A stretch of DNA of 64,000 bases from Austropuccinia psidii (Eukaryota > Basidiomycota > Pucciniomycetes > Pucciniales > Sphaerophragmiaceae): contig JALGQZ010000002.1 of NCBI GenBank assembly GCA_023105745.1, forward strand, positions 80,245,785-80,309,784, given 5' to 3'. The position numbers were made by a program, and so were the translations under genes. Positions 1 to 12,204 of this stretch are shown one piece after another. Numbering within the stretch: position 1 is the stretch's first letter; the number at the start of each line of letters is the position of its first letter. A model generated the notes under the pieces. It ran no database searches and had not been told where the DNA came from. It saw nothing but the letters and a program-made list of their open reading frames with translations.

Positions 1-174
1 CATCAAGGCAAGGGCAAAGGCAAAGCCAATTGGCACAGACCTTACCCACAGGGGTACAGGATCCCCAAATTGGAGCCTTCAGCTGTGGACAGTGTGTTCA
101 ACATGGCCAGAACTCTAATGGAATTTACAGCCAAGGAGCAGGTAAGGATGAACAGGACCTTTCCATGCAAATAA
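1..174 (+). CDS. ORF1 C-terminal end (partial), family I
   Basis: The frame is open from base 1 to the TAA at 172-174. It encodes a basic Gly/Lys stretch (HQGKGKGKANWHRP) followed by a C-terminal helix around SVFNMARTLMEFTAKEQ, nearly identical to ORF1 of the family I copy at 57949-58921. ORF1 is the extra frame that precedes gag-pol in families I, II and IV. No known domain was recognised; the basic stretch suggests nucleic-acid binding (inference). The ORF2 start ATG at 165 lies inside this frame, so the two frames overlap by 10 bases. Confidence 0.7.
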   Translation, partial: HQGKGKGKANWHRPYPQGYRIPKLEPSAVDSVFNMARTLMEFTAKEQVRMNRTFPCK

Positions 175-2313
175 ATCAGATACAAAATAGTATTCATGTA
201 GAAATTGGTAAACTTGATGCAAAGTTAACTAAAATGGCATTGGATATTAGTGATTTGACAAGACATGACAGAAGAAATACTGATTGGTATAAATTGACAA
301 ATGCCAGATTTTATTCAATTATCAATGCATGTAGGAGGATTGAGAGTACATGTCAGGCTCAGAATGATGAAATGGAAGATCTTTTTATTTTTAAAATGAA
401 TGATCAACTTAAAATTCTACAAGATCATGTCTTAAAGATAGTTGAAAATACCAATCAGTTTGTTACACATTTATCAAAAAGTGACAGTGAAACGCAGAAG
501 TTAAAAAATGAAATCATTGCAAATGTAGAACAAATTCATAAGAATTATGAACCACATATGCCAAGAAATCCTACACCTTTGACTGAAGAAAAACGTTCTT
601 TTAAAGGAAGTTTTACCCCACTTTTAGGAGAAAATGTTGTCTCTGTTAAAGATATTTCCAAATTGGGAGAATGGCTAACATTCTCTGGTGAAGGAGAAAA
701 CAACCATATTGAGTTCATAAGGACTATGGATATGTTAAAAGAAGACTTTAATATACCTGATGAAATCATAGTGGGTAAATTACACTGTCTGTTTACCAGG
801 ACTGGAAAGAAATGGTATTACAAGATGAGAATAGATCATGGAAAACATGATTGGTCTTGGTGGAAGTCTGAAGTGATTACCAAATGGGCCAACAATTCTT
901 GGAGGTTTAAAATGGAAAATGCTTTTAAAAGTTCCATTTTTAACTCAGAGAAAGATAAATCACTTACTTGGTTCTTCAAGCAAAAGGACAGATTATCTGC
1001 CTTACACCCAGATATGTCTGACACTATGATGAATATGAAGATATTAAGAAAGTGTGGAGGAGAACTGGAACATTCTATCAAAAGCAGATGTGTAGAACCC
1101 TGTTCAACAGAGGACTACATTAATGCAATGGAAGATATTATTACCAGAACAAGAATTGGTAACAATTGGCCTAGAATCCCTATGGAATCCAAGATGGTCC
1201 CAAATATTCCCAGAGAATAAAAGACCAGAAAGACCTGTCTTGAAGTGTCATAAATGTGGAAGTACTTCAAATTTAGCCAACACTTTCACCAAAAAGACAA
1301 AAATCAATGAAGTTCAGGTCATTGAAGGATTTCAGGGTACTGAAGAGAAAGAGGAATCTGATCAAGATTCTTCAGTCTCTGAGGATACACCAGTGGAGGA
1401 CTATCCCATTGAAAACATTACAGCTTTCTTTGAGGTAACAGAAGTCCATACCCACTTGCCAAAGTACAGTGAGGATTGCTGCAGCCTGATAAATATCCAA
1501 GATGCCAGAATGTGTAAAACAAAACCTGCTAGAGGTAAAGGTTACACTGCTGGAGCATCCTGTATCACATCAGTTTTGATGAGTGATATTGGAGCCAAAG
1601 TAAATTTGGATACAGGGGCATTTTGCACTTGTGTGGGCAAGGATTATCTCCATGTTATAGTTCCTGAATAGAAAAACCATCTATTACCAATAGAAGGTGT
1701 GCAATTTAGTAGTGCCAGTAACAATATGTACCCCTTGGGTATATTAGACACTAATCGTGTAGTTCCACACCCAGCAGGAAGTGTAAGGATGAAAACTGAG
1801 ATTGTGGTAATGGATAATTGCACATCTCAGCACATCATTCTTGGGAATGATTACTCAAATATTTATGGTATTGACATCAATAACCATAAAAAACGGATAT
1901 TTCACAATTGGGGATAACAAAAGGCAAACATTTGCTTTTTCCAATATACCAAAACACATATCTGTGGTATCTTCTGTTAAAGATACTTATAAAGATGAAT
2001 TTGTGTCTAATCAACTTGTTGAAGCACAAATTAATCCATCATTGTCACCAAAAATGAGGAATGAACTTATTAATGTGTTACACACATACAACAATGCATT
2101 TTCCTCTGATAATGAACCATTAGGTGCTATAAGGGGACATGAAGTTGATAATACTCTTAATATTGACAGACCATATCCTTCAGTACTTAGAAGACCAGCT
2201 TATCCAGCCAGTCCCAGAGCTAGGGAAGCCTTGGAAAAAAATATCCAAGAGTTAATCCAACTTGGTGTACTAAGTGAAGTAGCCCATAATGAGGAAGTGG
2301 AAGTGACACCACC
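165..2313 (+). pseudogene. Gag, protease and start of RT, family I (broken)
   Basis: Starts at ATG 165, overlapping the ORF1 stop. The first ~130 residues are helix-rich and coiled-coil-like. A Retrotrans_gag-type capsid region follows, with the WLTFSGEGENNHIEFIRTMD block. A 2-base loss near 1214 against the 59-60 kb copy shifts the frame. The CCHC knuckle is degraded: CHKCGSTSNLANTF has lost the His and the last Cys seen in the other copy (CHKCGSTSHSANTC). The aspartic protease motif LDTGAFCT is present near 1606. TGG has become TAG at 1669-1671, and another frameshift lies near 1890. The RT entry segment ([20 protein letters not shown]) is cut at 2313 by a solo LTR. Non-functional. Confidence 0.88.
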
Positions 2314-4106
2314 TCCAAGGTGTGGATATGAAACTTTGTTTAAAAAATCAAGTACTTTTCCTGTCCTCAAAATTTGTATAAGGTAAAAATCAATTAAAAA
2401 TAGTAAGAAATATTATTTTTAAGAGAAAACACGCCAATTTTATTGTTTATAACTTTATTAGTATAAAGCAATAATATTATAAAAATTTCTCCAAAAAATA
2501 CTCTACAAGAGATATTTTAAGGCTACAAAAGAAATTTCTTCAAGAGCAATTTCAATTGGAATTAATTGAGAAATGAACTGCAAGCAATTAGTTAAAGAAC
2601 AGAGTCTTTAAGAAGAATATTAAAGAAAAAACACACCCAAAAGTGACCAGAGTGAATTTGGAAACAAAGTGACAAAGTTTACAGTGATGAAAGATGCTTT
2701 AATTCACTTTTGGGGTGGTTCAGGGGTAAAAATGATTATAAGAGTTAAAAACAATGATTATAATGATTTTTTAACGTGATTAAAAGGTTCAAAAATATTT
2801 AAAAAAGGTGGTTGGAATCTTTCATTGATTGGTTTAACTGTGTTTAAACTAATTATAAAAGGAAAAGATTCTAACATGAAGAGAAAAGTGGGACAAAGAA
2901 GACATTCTTTTATAGCCATCAATTTTCTTACTCCAAAAGTAAAATTTACTCTTCTCATTTGTAAAAAACAGTCTGACAACATAAAAGCCAATTATGGCAT
3001 CATTGAACCCTGGTTTGGACCAAAAAAGGGCTGGTTTAAGCCATTTTTAGCCATTTTAGACCCTTAAATCAGCCATTACTATAGCAATACCTGGTCTAGA
3101 GCCTTCAAAACACGTCAGAATGTGTGTAAGAGGCGTAGAAACCAGTTAAAACTGTTTTTGCTAAGTTTGATTCATCTTAAGGGTAGTTTTACCCTCTTGG
3201 CAACAGCTAAAACTACCCCAGTTGGTATCAAAACCTCATCATCAATTGAGTTCACAGACCCTGTAACTCAATTCCAGGCCAAAAGTGATGAACTTTTGCG
3301 TGAATTTTGACATCCCACGCCTGTCAGCAAGGAGTTTGGGGGTCTGGCTCCCCCTTAGAGCTAGAGTTCCTTTCCCCCCCCAATTTATTTTCTCCACTAA
3401 TTCCTCATCATGTATTATACTTATAATTTACATATGTAATTCAATTGAATTGTAAAGTACAATACAGTAATAATTGACACCTCATATGTAAATCAAAGTT
3501 CACTTATGTAATACACGCGCACATTTTGACATTTCAATTGAATTCAATTGAAAATACTTCAATTCCTCATAGCTTCTAAACTAGACACAACACCTCAATT
3601 TTAACACAAAAATTGATGGTTAACACCACATGTGGTGTGAATTAAATTAAAGTTTTGAGGATTTTCAACTTTTGTATTGAAAATACTAAAAACTTAATTT
3701 AAGCTTATTTAGAGTTGAGTTACAAGAATTTCACTCAGAGGTGACCCTACCTGATTTTTTATGCGGAATCCAATGGTGAAATGATTTTTATATGTTTATT
3801 TATTGGATAAAAAGCTCTAATAATCTTTATTTAACTTTTTTCCAAATTTATTTATCTTTTTACAATTTTGTTAAAATTTCATTTTTACTTAATTTTTTCA
3901 AGTATAAATGTAATTTTATACTTACAAAATTTAATGTATTTTTATTTTTAAATTGAAATTAATTTTTTATTTTTAATATAATTTTATATTTATATTTTGA
4001 TTTTTATTTTAATAATATAAATAAATTTATTTTATTTATATTAATATGTTATTTTGTATTTGTGGTATTTTGCGTATATGAAATTACCTCTAAGGCTCAC
4101 AACACC
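2309..4106 (-). repeat. Solo LTR, family II, reverse, with 5-bp target duplication
   Basis: LTR body 2314-4101 (1788 bp). It starts tccaaggtgtggatatg (other copies tgtaaggtgtgg) and ends ggctcaca, which is the inverted LTR end. Flanks are ccacc (2309-2313) and acacc (4102-4106), a 5-bp duplication with one mismatch. The undisturbed site is visible in the other family I copy near 61052 (gacaacacctgt). No internal domain is present, so it is a solo LTR left by LTR-LTR recombination. Confidence 0.93.
2907..2914 (-). promoter_or_regulatory. TATA box of family II solo LTR
   Basis: cttttata, read TATAAAAG on the minus strand. The same box with conserved surroundings (ctataaaagaatgtcttct) sits in the three other family II LTRs at 8876, 13357 and 18205, so it is the likely core promoter of the family. 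Confidence 0.6.
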
Positions 4107-6899
4107 TGTTATTATTGCCTGGAATAATGATAAGTCAAGAATGGTTGGAGATTTCAGAGAATTGAATACCTACACAGTTCCAGATAGGTATCCAATCCCT
4201 ATAATTCGAGAAACCTTGACTCAAGTATCTAAAGCCAAGTATATAACATCAATGGATGCATTGAAAGGCTTTTATCAAAATGTATTGATGCCTAAAGCTA
4301 ATAGATTACTTAGAATTATCACTCACTGTGGTATTTATGAGTATCTTAGAATTCCATTTGGCATTAAAAATTCTCCATCCCATTATCAAAGAATGATGAA
4401 TACCATCTTTCCCACATAATTGTCTGAAGGATGGCTTATCATTTATATTGATGATATTATAATATGTTCTGATTCATGGTCCTTGCACCTTGAAAGACTT
4501 GCAAGGGTACTTCACAAAGTTGCAGACGTGAACATGAAAATTTCACTTAAGAAATGCAATTTTGGTTTTGAACAACTCAAAGTATTAGGACATGTTGTTT
4601 CTGGTTTAAGCTTGGGTATTGACAAAAACAAAGTAGAAGCAGTGTTACTTAAGCCAATACCCCAGAATAAAAAAGCAATGATGTCTTTTCTTGGGTTTGC
4701 CAGTTATTATAGGCAACACTTTAAAGACTTTGCAATTCTAGCCAAGTCACTATATAGAATCTGTGATCAACAGACTGTATTTGAGATGACACAGGAGAGA
4801 ATTAAGGCTTATGAGAAGATAAATAAAGCTCTTACAGAAGCACCTTTACTCCTAATGCCTGACTGGAATATTACCTTTAAGTTGTACATTGATGCATGTG
4901 GAGATGGATCAGGGGCGGCCCTACATCAAGTCCAAATTATTGATGACAAACCTACAGAGGGACCAGTTTGTTATATCACAAGACAAATCAAACCAAGGGA
5001 GGCCAGATATGGTGCAAGCCAAATGTAGTGCTTATGTTTGGTATGGGCACTTGAGAAATTACACTATTATCTTGATGGCAGTGTTTTTTGAAGTGATAAC
5101 TGACTGTAATGCAGTAAAATAACTTCTTAACATGAAGACTCCCAACAGACATATGTTGAGATGGCAAATAGCCATTCAAGAATATAGAGGAAACATGACC
5201 ATAGTTCACAAAGCAGGAAACATTCACAAGAATGCTGATGGACTTAGCAGGTGGGCATTAGCCAACACTCCTGATAACCCAGCTTATGTACCGTTGGAAG
5301 CTGAACCACAGATTCCAATTGAAGGGATTAACATAACTGATATTGGGACTGAATTCTTTGAAGAGGTCAGAGAATCTTATAAGCAAGACAAGAATTGCCA
5401 TATCTTGACTTCTCTATTAGATAAAGACTGCAAAGATACATCTTTAGTCAATGCACTAGATGGGATTTGGAGAAATTCATATTTAGAAGGAAGATTTCAC
5501 TTGTTTGATGGGATTATTTACCACAGAACCAAACATAATTGTGTAATGACATTATGCAGCAGATTACGTATCAATAGCATTCATCATGAATGCCATGATA
5601 GCATCTACTCTGGTCACCTGTCAGAGGACAGAACACTTGAAAAAGTGAAGAACTGTGCATGGTGGCCATCTTGGAGAAAAGAAACCATTGAATATTGCCA
5701 TACCTGTGACAGATGTCAAAAAGCAAACAGGAGTACAGGCAAGAAAGTTTTACTTATGATCCATATTCAAGAATCAAAATCCCCTTGGGAAGTTGTTCAC
5801 ATGGATTGGGTCACAGCACTTCCTCCAAGTGGGGATAAAAGTTATGATTCTTGTTTAGTCATTGTAGACAGATATAGCAAGACTCCCATATTCTTATGAT
5901 GTCATGAAGATGACACTGCTATGGATACAGCTCTTCTTCTATGGAGTAGAGTTATTTCTCATACAGGATTATTTAAGAATATCATAAGTGACAGAGATCT
6001 CAAGTTCACATCTGCACTTTGGACCAATCTTCATAGATTTTTTGGGACTAAGTTATCATTCTCTACAGCATACCACCCTCAAACAGATGGGCTAGCAGAG
6101 AGGACGATTCAAACTTTAGAAGACATGATCAGGAGAGTTTGTGCTTATGGATTAGAATTCAAAGACTCAGATGGCTTTACCCATGACTGGTGCACTCTGA
6201 TACCTGCATTGGAATTGGCATACAAGACATCAGTCCATTCTTCCACAGGACAAACTCCTGCTATGTTAGAAAAAGGATGGAATCCAATACTCCCAGAAGA
6301 TACACTGAGGAAAGACTTGATTTAAATTAATCCTACAGCTTCCAGCTTCAAAGTGATGCTTGATAAAGTAAAACATTATGCAAAACAAAGTATGAATGAT
6401 GCTTTTGAATATGCTAAACAGAAGTGGGACAAGAGTCACAAAGTACCAGACTTCAAAGTAGGGGACTTAGTTCTAGTTTCAAACTTGAATTTTAATAATA
6501 TCAAAGGCCCAAAGAAAGTTAAAGATTCTTATGTAGGACCTTTTATTATTGTTGCCTTACATGGAACCAATGCAGTTCAAGTGGAATTAAGTGGTGAATT
6601 GGAAAAGAAACACCCCACTTTTCCAGTCAGCTTGATAAAGCCTTATCAACCAGCTGACAAAGAATTGTTTCCTTTAAGGAACCCAACTCCTTTAACTCTG
6701 TACCACCAGTGGAACAGAATGAAGACAAGAAGATAAAGAATGTCATTAAAAAAGGAGACTTGGGGGTAAAAATCAAAGAGAATATCTTGTCAGATATAGA
6801 GATCCAGTGCATGAAGATGAATGGCTGGCAGAATCAGAAATACCTGAGTCAGATAAGCTCTTGAGAAGATTTAGACATGAAAGAAGGCCAAAAGCATGA
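4107..6899 (+). pseudogene. RT, RNase H, integrase and chromodomain-like tail, family I (broken)
   Basis: Continues the gag-pol frame after the solo [20 protein letters not shown], then the catalytic YIDDI at 4444-4458, intact but preceded by a TAA at 4417-4419. RNase [17 protein letters not shown] near 4890; TAG at 5026-5028 and an inserted T near 5088 break it. Integrase: the HHCC zinc site ([22 protein letters not shown]) is intact near 5586-5730; the DDE residues lie in [16 protein letters not shown] and [14 protein letters not shown] replaces a sense codon at 5897-5899 and TAA at 6323-6325. The C-terminus (EYLVRYRDPVHEDEWLAES) resembles the chromodomain tail of the family IV element but is out of frame. 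Inactive. Confidence 0.9.
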
Positions 6900-7030
6900 A
6901 TATGTCTACAAATGTGCTTTAAATTACTTGATCTGAGTGATGTAAAGAGGTTGGACAGTGGACATTAACCCCCCTGTGGGGATTTTATTATTTATACCAT
7001 TGATAAAATTGTAGTACAATTTTATTTTTT

Positions 7031-7042
7031 GGCGGGAGGGAA
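7031..7042 (+). other. Polypurine tract (plus-strand primer)
   Basis: ggcgggagggaa sits immediately 5' of the LTR start tgtgag. The same purine run precedes the 3' LTRs at 12205 (aggggg agggaa), 48455 and 63569. Confidence 0.8.
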
Positions 7043-7668
7043 TGTGAGCTTTGAGGTATATTTTACATACCCAAATAGGCCACAATTATCTTAAAAATAA
7101 ATTTTGAATTATGAATAACTCATAAGTCATGCATATATCCAAAATTCATGATTTTTGATTTCAGAAAAGATGAATAACTTTTTATTGGGTATATAAATCC
7201 ATGGATTGAAGGCCAGATTTGGATTCTACACAAAAATTTACCTAGGGTAGCTCCATAGAGTGAATAAGCTCAAATTAACTGTTTGAGGTGGTAATATGGA
7301 AAATACTCCAATACCACATAAAAGATCTGTGAAAATTTTTGTTTTTCTTAATTTCACACCAAAATAATGGGAATGTGAGAAATCCCATGTTACATATACA
7401 CTAAGAATAGTGATATGCATGTTTTGAGCACTTAATATCATGGTATTCTTACCCGGACCTTTGGTACACCCATAGTGGATATCTCACCTTAAGCTTAAAT
7501 TTCTATTTTGACGTGAAAAATAAGCAAGGGGGACAAAAGACATCAAAGAGAGCCAGGGTACCCAACTTCTGAGGCCTCAGAGGCGTGGACAGCTCCAAAA
7601 TTGGATCCATGGCTGATCTTGGCCTGATTGGTAAGCTAAAACCTTTTGGGAACTTGGTTACCATTTTA

Positions 7669-9472
7669 CAACTTGTGAGCCTTAGAGGTAATTTCATATA
7701 CCCAAAAGACCACAAATACAAAATTAACATATAAATATAAATAAAATAAATTTATTAATATTATCAAAATGAAAATCAAAATATAAATATAAAATTATAT
7801 TCACAATGAAAAATTTAATTACAATTTGAAAATAAAAGTACATTAAATTTTGAAATTGTAAAATTACATTTATACTTGAAAAAATCAAGTAAAAAAGAAT
7901 TTTTAACAAAATTGTAAAAAAAAAAAAAAATTTGGAAAAAAGTTCAATAAAAATTATTATAGCTTTTTATCCAATAAATAAACATAAAAAATTCATTTCA
8001 CCATTGGATTCCTCATAAAAAATCAGGTGGGGTCACCTCTGAGTGAAAACTTTGTAGCTCAACTCTAAATAAGCTTAAATTAAGTTTTTAGTATCTTCTG
8101 TATGAAAATTGAAAATCCTCAAAACTTTAATTGTATTCACATCAGATGTAGTGTTAATCACCAAACTTTGTGTTAAAATTGAGGTGTTGTGTATATTTTA
8201 GAAGGTATGAGGAATTAAAGTATTTTCAATTGAATTCAATTGAAATGTCAAAATGTGCGCGTGTATTACATAAGTGAACTTTGATTTACATATGAGGTAT
8301 CAATTATTACTGTATTGAACTGTACAACTCAATTGAATTACATATGTAAATTATAAGTATAATACATGATGAGTAATTAAAGGAAAAATAAATTGGAAAG
8401 ATTAAATTTGGGGGGGAAAAGGAACTCCAGCTATAAGGGGGAGCTAAACCCCAAACTCCTTGCTGACAGGTATGTGGTGTTAAAATTAACCCAAAGGTTC
8501 ATAACTTTTGGCCTGGAATTGAGCTACAGGGTCTGTGGACTCAATTGATGATGAGGCTTTGATACCAACTGGGGTAGTTTTAGCTGTTGCCTAGAGGGTA
8601 AAACTACCCTTAAGATAAAACAATCATAGTAAAAACAGTTTTAACTGGTTTCTACGTCTCTTACACACATTCTGACGTGTTTTGAAGGCTCTAGACCAGG
8701 TATTGCTATAGTAATGGCTGATTTAAGGGTCTAAAATGGCTCAAAATCGCTTAAAGCAGCCCTTTTTTGGTCTAAACCAGGGTTCAATGATGTCATAATT
8801 GGCTTTTATGTTGTCAGACTGTTTTTTACAACTGAGAAGAGTAAATTTTACTTTTGGAGTAAGAAAATTTATGGCTATAAAAGAATGTCTTCTTTGCCCC
8901 ACTTTTCTCTTCATGTTAGAATATTTTCCTTTTATAATTAGTTTAAACATTGTTAAACCAATCAATAAAAGATTCCAACAACCTTTCTTAGATCATTTTA
9001 AACCGTTTAACCACGTGAAATAATCATTTTTACCCCTGAACCACCCCAAAAGTGAATTAAAGCATCTTTCATCATTGTAAACTTTATCACTTTGTATCCA
9101 AATTCACTCTGGTCACCTTTGGGCATGTTTTCTCTTTAATATTCTTTTCAAAGAATTTGTTCTTGAATTAATTGCTTGCAGCTCTTTGCTCAATTAATTC
9201 AAATTGAAATTGATCTTCAAGAAATTTCTTTTGTAGCCTTAAATATCTCTTGTAGAGTATTTTTGGATAAATTTTTATTGTTGGTAAAAAAATAAATCTT
9301 TATAATATTATTGTTTTATACTAATAAAGTTATAAACAATAAAATTGGCGTGTTTTCTCTTAAAAATAATATTTCTTACTATTTTTGATCAATTTTTATG
9401 TTATACAAATTTTGAGTACAGGAAAAGTACTTGATTTTTAATCAAAGGTTCATATCCACACCTTCCACAACT
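7669..9472 (+). repeat. Solo LTR, family II, forward, perfect 5-bp duplication
   Basis: LTR body 7674-9467 (1794 bp), from tgtgagccttagaggtaat to cacaccttcca, flanked by caact at 7669-7673 and 9468-9472. The uninterrupted site is visible in the 55688 LTR near 56325 (ttacaactactg). It carries TATAAAAG at 8876-8883. Confidence 0.95.
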
Positions 9473-10249
9473 ACAGTAAGTCTCAAGAAAATAGAAAATA
9501 ACCTTCTCTTAAGAAAATAGCAATTAACCTGCTATTTTGACGTGCCAAGGAGGTAAAAAACTACTTAGACTCCTGTAACCATGTCAATTCTTAATGACTT
9601 TCTATGGATAAGCCCCAAAAGAGTAATTAAAACCCATTTTGTACTTGTATCCATTGATTTACCTCATAGAAACCAGTAAAACACTCATATTTGCAATTCT
9701 ACATAGAAATGAGGTAAAAACTTCAAAAATTCATTAAAAGTACAATTATTAATGAATCTCTCTGAAACTTTTAGGTCCAATGGAGAACTGTATTATCAAT
9801 GGTAAAACAAAAAATAATTATGGTTTTACTAGTAAAATTAAACCTTTTACTTACAGTACATTTTTGATTATTCTATGTGAAACACTGAATCTTCAAAAAT
9901 TCACAGTAATTACAACCCCTGTGATTAAATTGCCAATAACATTGATAAATTTGAGAAATCAATGATTCTTTTGAAATAAAAGAAGAATTACAGATGTTAC
10001 TACTTTTATTCTTAACCATATTGGGGTTGGTAGTCATGTAAAAACATCAATTGAGTAATTATGATAATCTTACGTGACAACAGATGATGCAATCAATAAT
10101 CCAAAAGGGTTAATTTTTTTCACACTCACTGGTTTTCAGTTTGATCCATGGCATGCCTCTATGAGCTGTTGTTGACTTAAAAGAGGCCTCCTCTTGCTGT
10201 TTTTTCCACATCATCATCTTATTATCATTTATATCATTGTTACCAACAA

Positions 10250-10255
10250 GTAAGT
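10250..10255 (+). promoter_or_regulatory. 5' splice site inside the family I LTR
   Basis: ccaacaa|gtaagt matches the eukaryotic donor consensus. It lies about 70 bp downstream of the TATA-like cttaaaag, so inside the predicted transcript. The exon would end in A, which could complete an ATG with the AG|TG acceptor that opens ORF1. The same site is intact in the solo LTR at 50206/50207 and mutated (gtaagt to ttaagt) in the LTR at 57084/57085. Confidence 0.6.
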
Positions 10256-10776
10256 ATTAGTTAAAGCTATTTGTAAGTGTTTCAAATCTTTCAGAATCAA
10301 TCAGAAAGACGTGAAATCATAGAATACAACTATATATTGTTGTAATACTGTTATAAATCCATTTTGATCCTTCAAATCCACAATTCTACGTCAAATATCT
10401 CTATCTTATCTTTCAATAAGCTCTTTGGAATATTAGCGAGTGATTTATCTCTAGTTCTCAATGTTTTTCTCTAAAATTAGTTTTCTTCAAGAATTACCAT
10501 TATAATTATTCTTGTAAAAGATAATCATTTTTTAAAATAATTGTATCATTATAATAAAAAGAAGTTTTATTATTAAAATCTTCTTGTAATTGATTCTGGT
10601 AGACAATTACTTGCTCACTGTTAAAATCACTAGTAGTGTTTAACACGTGAAAGAAATAATTCTTTAATTCTTTAATTGTGGCTATAATAACACTTTGTTA
10701 TTATATTTCATAAGAACAGTCATAGTACTGTTGATTAATAGTAATATTATCATCAGTTCCTTAGACACATCTTACA

Positions 10777-12183
10777 ATTCCACTTACTGAATGGTATAAT
10801 TTACCACAGAACTAAGCATACATGTGTCATGACAGTTGTGGACAGGTCCTTAATCAATATTGTACTTAAAGAGTGCCATGAAAGCCCTTTCTCAGGACAT
10901 CTGTCTGAGGACAGAACAAGAGAAAAAATAAAAGCCTGCATATGGTGGCAAATGTGGCAGAGAGATGTTGCAGAGTATAGCAAAACCTGTTACAGATGTC
11001 AAAAAGCAAATAAATCCACTGGCAAAAGACTTGGAAATATGATCAAGATCCAAAAACCCAGAAGACCTTAGGAAATTGTCCATATGGATTGGGTAACTGG
11101 CCTGCCACCAGGGGGTGACAGAAGTTATAATTCTTGCCTAGTTATTGTTGACAGATTTAGTAGACTCCAATCTTTCTACCATGTCACAGGGATGATACAA
11201 CCATGGATACAGCTCTTCTGATATGGAATAGAGTAGTATCATGGACTGGCATATTCACAAACATCATTAGTGACAGAGATCGCAAATTCACCTCAGCACT
11301 ATGGACAAATCTTCACCAACTATTTGGGACAAAATTATCCTTCTCTACAGCCTACCACCCACAAACTGATGGTTTGGCTGAAAGGATGATTCAGACCTTA
11401 GAAGATATGGTAAAAATAATTTGTGCATATGGACTTTAATTTAGAGATTGGGATGGATTTACCCATGATTGGTGTACTATTTTACCAGCACTAGAATTGG
11501 CATATAAGACATCTATTCATGCCAGTACCAATCAAACTCCTGCTCTTCTAGAAAAAGGATGGAATCCCAAATACATCAAAATTCCTTGAAAAGAATTGGT
11601 TGAAATACATCCTACAGCTGCTACCTTCAAAGGAATGATAGACAAAGCTAGAAATGATGCAGTGACATGCATGGAAGACTCTTGTGCATATGATAAGCAC
11701 ACATGGGACAAATCACATGCCACTCCGGATTTCAAAGTGGGGGAGTTAGTACTTGTATCCACCACTAATTTCAATAAAATCAAAGTATTTAAAAAGCTCA
11801 AAGATTCCTTTGCAGGAACTTTTGTCATTATGGCCCTCCATGGAGAAAATGCTGTTGAAGTAGAACTATCTGAAGAACTTAGCAATAAGCATCCTACATT
11901 TTCAGTAAGCTTGATAAAGCCATATAAATCTAGTGATTCTGAATAATTTCCTTTGAGGAATAAAGTTCCCCAAGCTATACCTCCCATTGAATAATCTGGA
12001 TTTAAGAAGATTACCACAGTTCTCAAAGAAAGAAAGTTGAGAACCAATAAAGTAAGGGAATACCTTGTTAGTTACAGTGACCCAGCTTGTGAAGATGAAT
12101 GGTTAGCAGAAAAGGACATAACTGAAGCTACTAAAATTCTCAGAAGGTTCAGACACACTAGGAAGAACAATATTACAAAGTAA
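10777..12183 (+). pseudogene. Integrase and chromodomain-like tail, family II (broken)
   Basis: Reads [11 protein letters not shown] and then an intact HHCC zinc site (ECHESPFSGH ... CYRCQKAN). The catalytic core has MDWVTGLPP, IISDRDRKF and [12 protein letters not shown], so all three acidic residues are visible. Lesions: a TAG-type stop near 11068, a frameshift around 11180 (before the ATG at 11203), TAA at 11437-11439, and another stop at 11944-11946. The C-terminal GPY/F-like region (KKLKDSFAGTFVIMALHG) and a tail EYLVSYSDPACEDEWLAEKD resemble the family IV chromodomain-like end. Protein ends at TAA 12181-12183. Inactive. Confidence 0.85.
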
Positions 12184-12204
12184 TATTTTCTTAGGGGGAG
12201 GGAA

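Larger units (their letters stand above)
1..10776 (+). mobile_element. Family I Ty3/gypsy element, 5' end outside window, decayed
   Basis: The window opens inside the 3' part of ORF1, followed by gag, protease, RT, RNase H, integrase, a polypurine tract and a 3' LTR ending at 10776. Aligning by eye with the second family I copy (55688-64000) shows two later insertions, both solo family II LTRs: one in the RT region (2314-4101) and one in the 3' LTR (7674-9467). The sequence after 10776 reads straight into the integrase of another element, so this copy was itself inserted into that element. Its likely right target-site copy is attcc (10777-10781); the left copy is outside the window. Several stops and frameshifts make it inactive. 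Confidence 0.92.
7043..10776 (+). repeat. 3' LTR of family I element, split by a solo LTR
   Basis: Begins tgtgagctttgaggtata and ends cacatcttaca. Two parts, 7043-7673 and 9473-10776, total about 1935 bp. They align end to end with the LTR at 55688-57582. The second part carries a TATA-like cttaaaagagg at 10176 and an intact splice donor caacaa|gtaagtatt at 10249/10250. Confidence 0.92.

Noticed and set aside
7238..7441. Short reverse frame shared by all family I LTRs (also at 39375, 55915, 63796)
   Set aside because: It lies inside the LTR antisense to the element and has no independent signal; similarity follows from LTR homology.
10829..12183. Treating 10777 onward as part of the first family I element
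   Set aside because: The family I LTR ends at 10776, and the following integrase duplicates one already present at 5500-6300 and is followed by a family II LTR.
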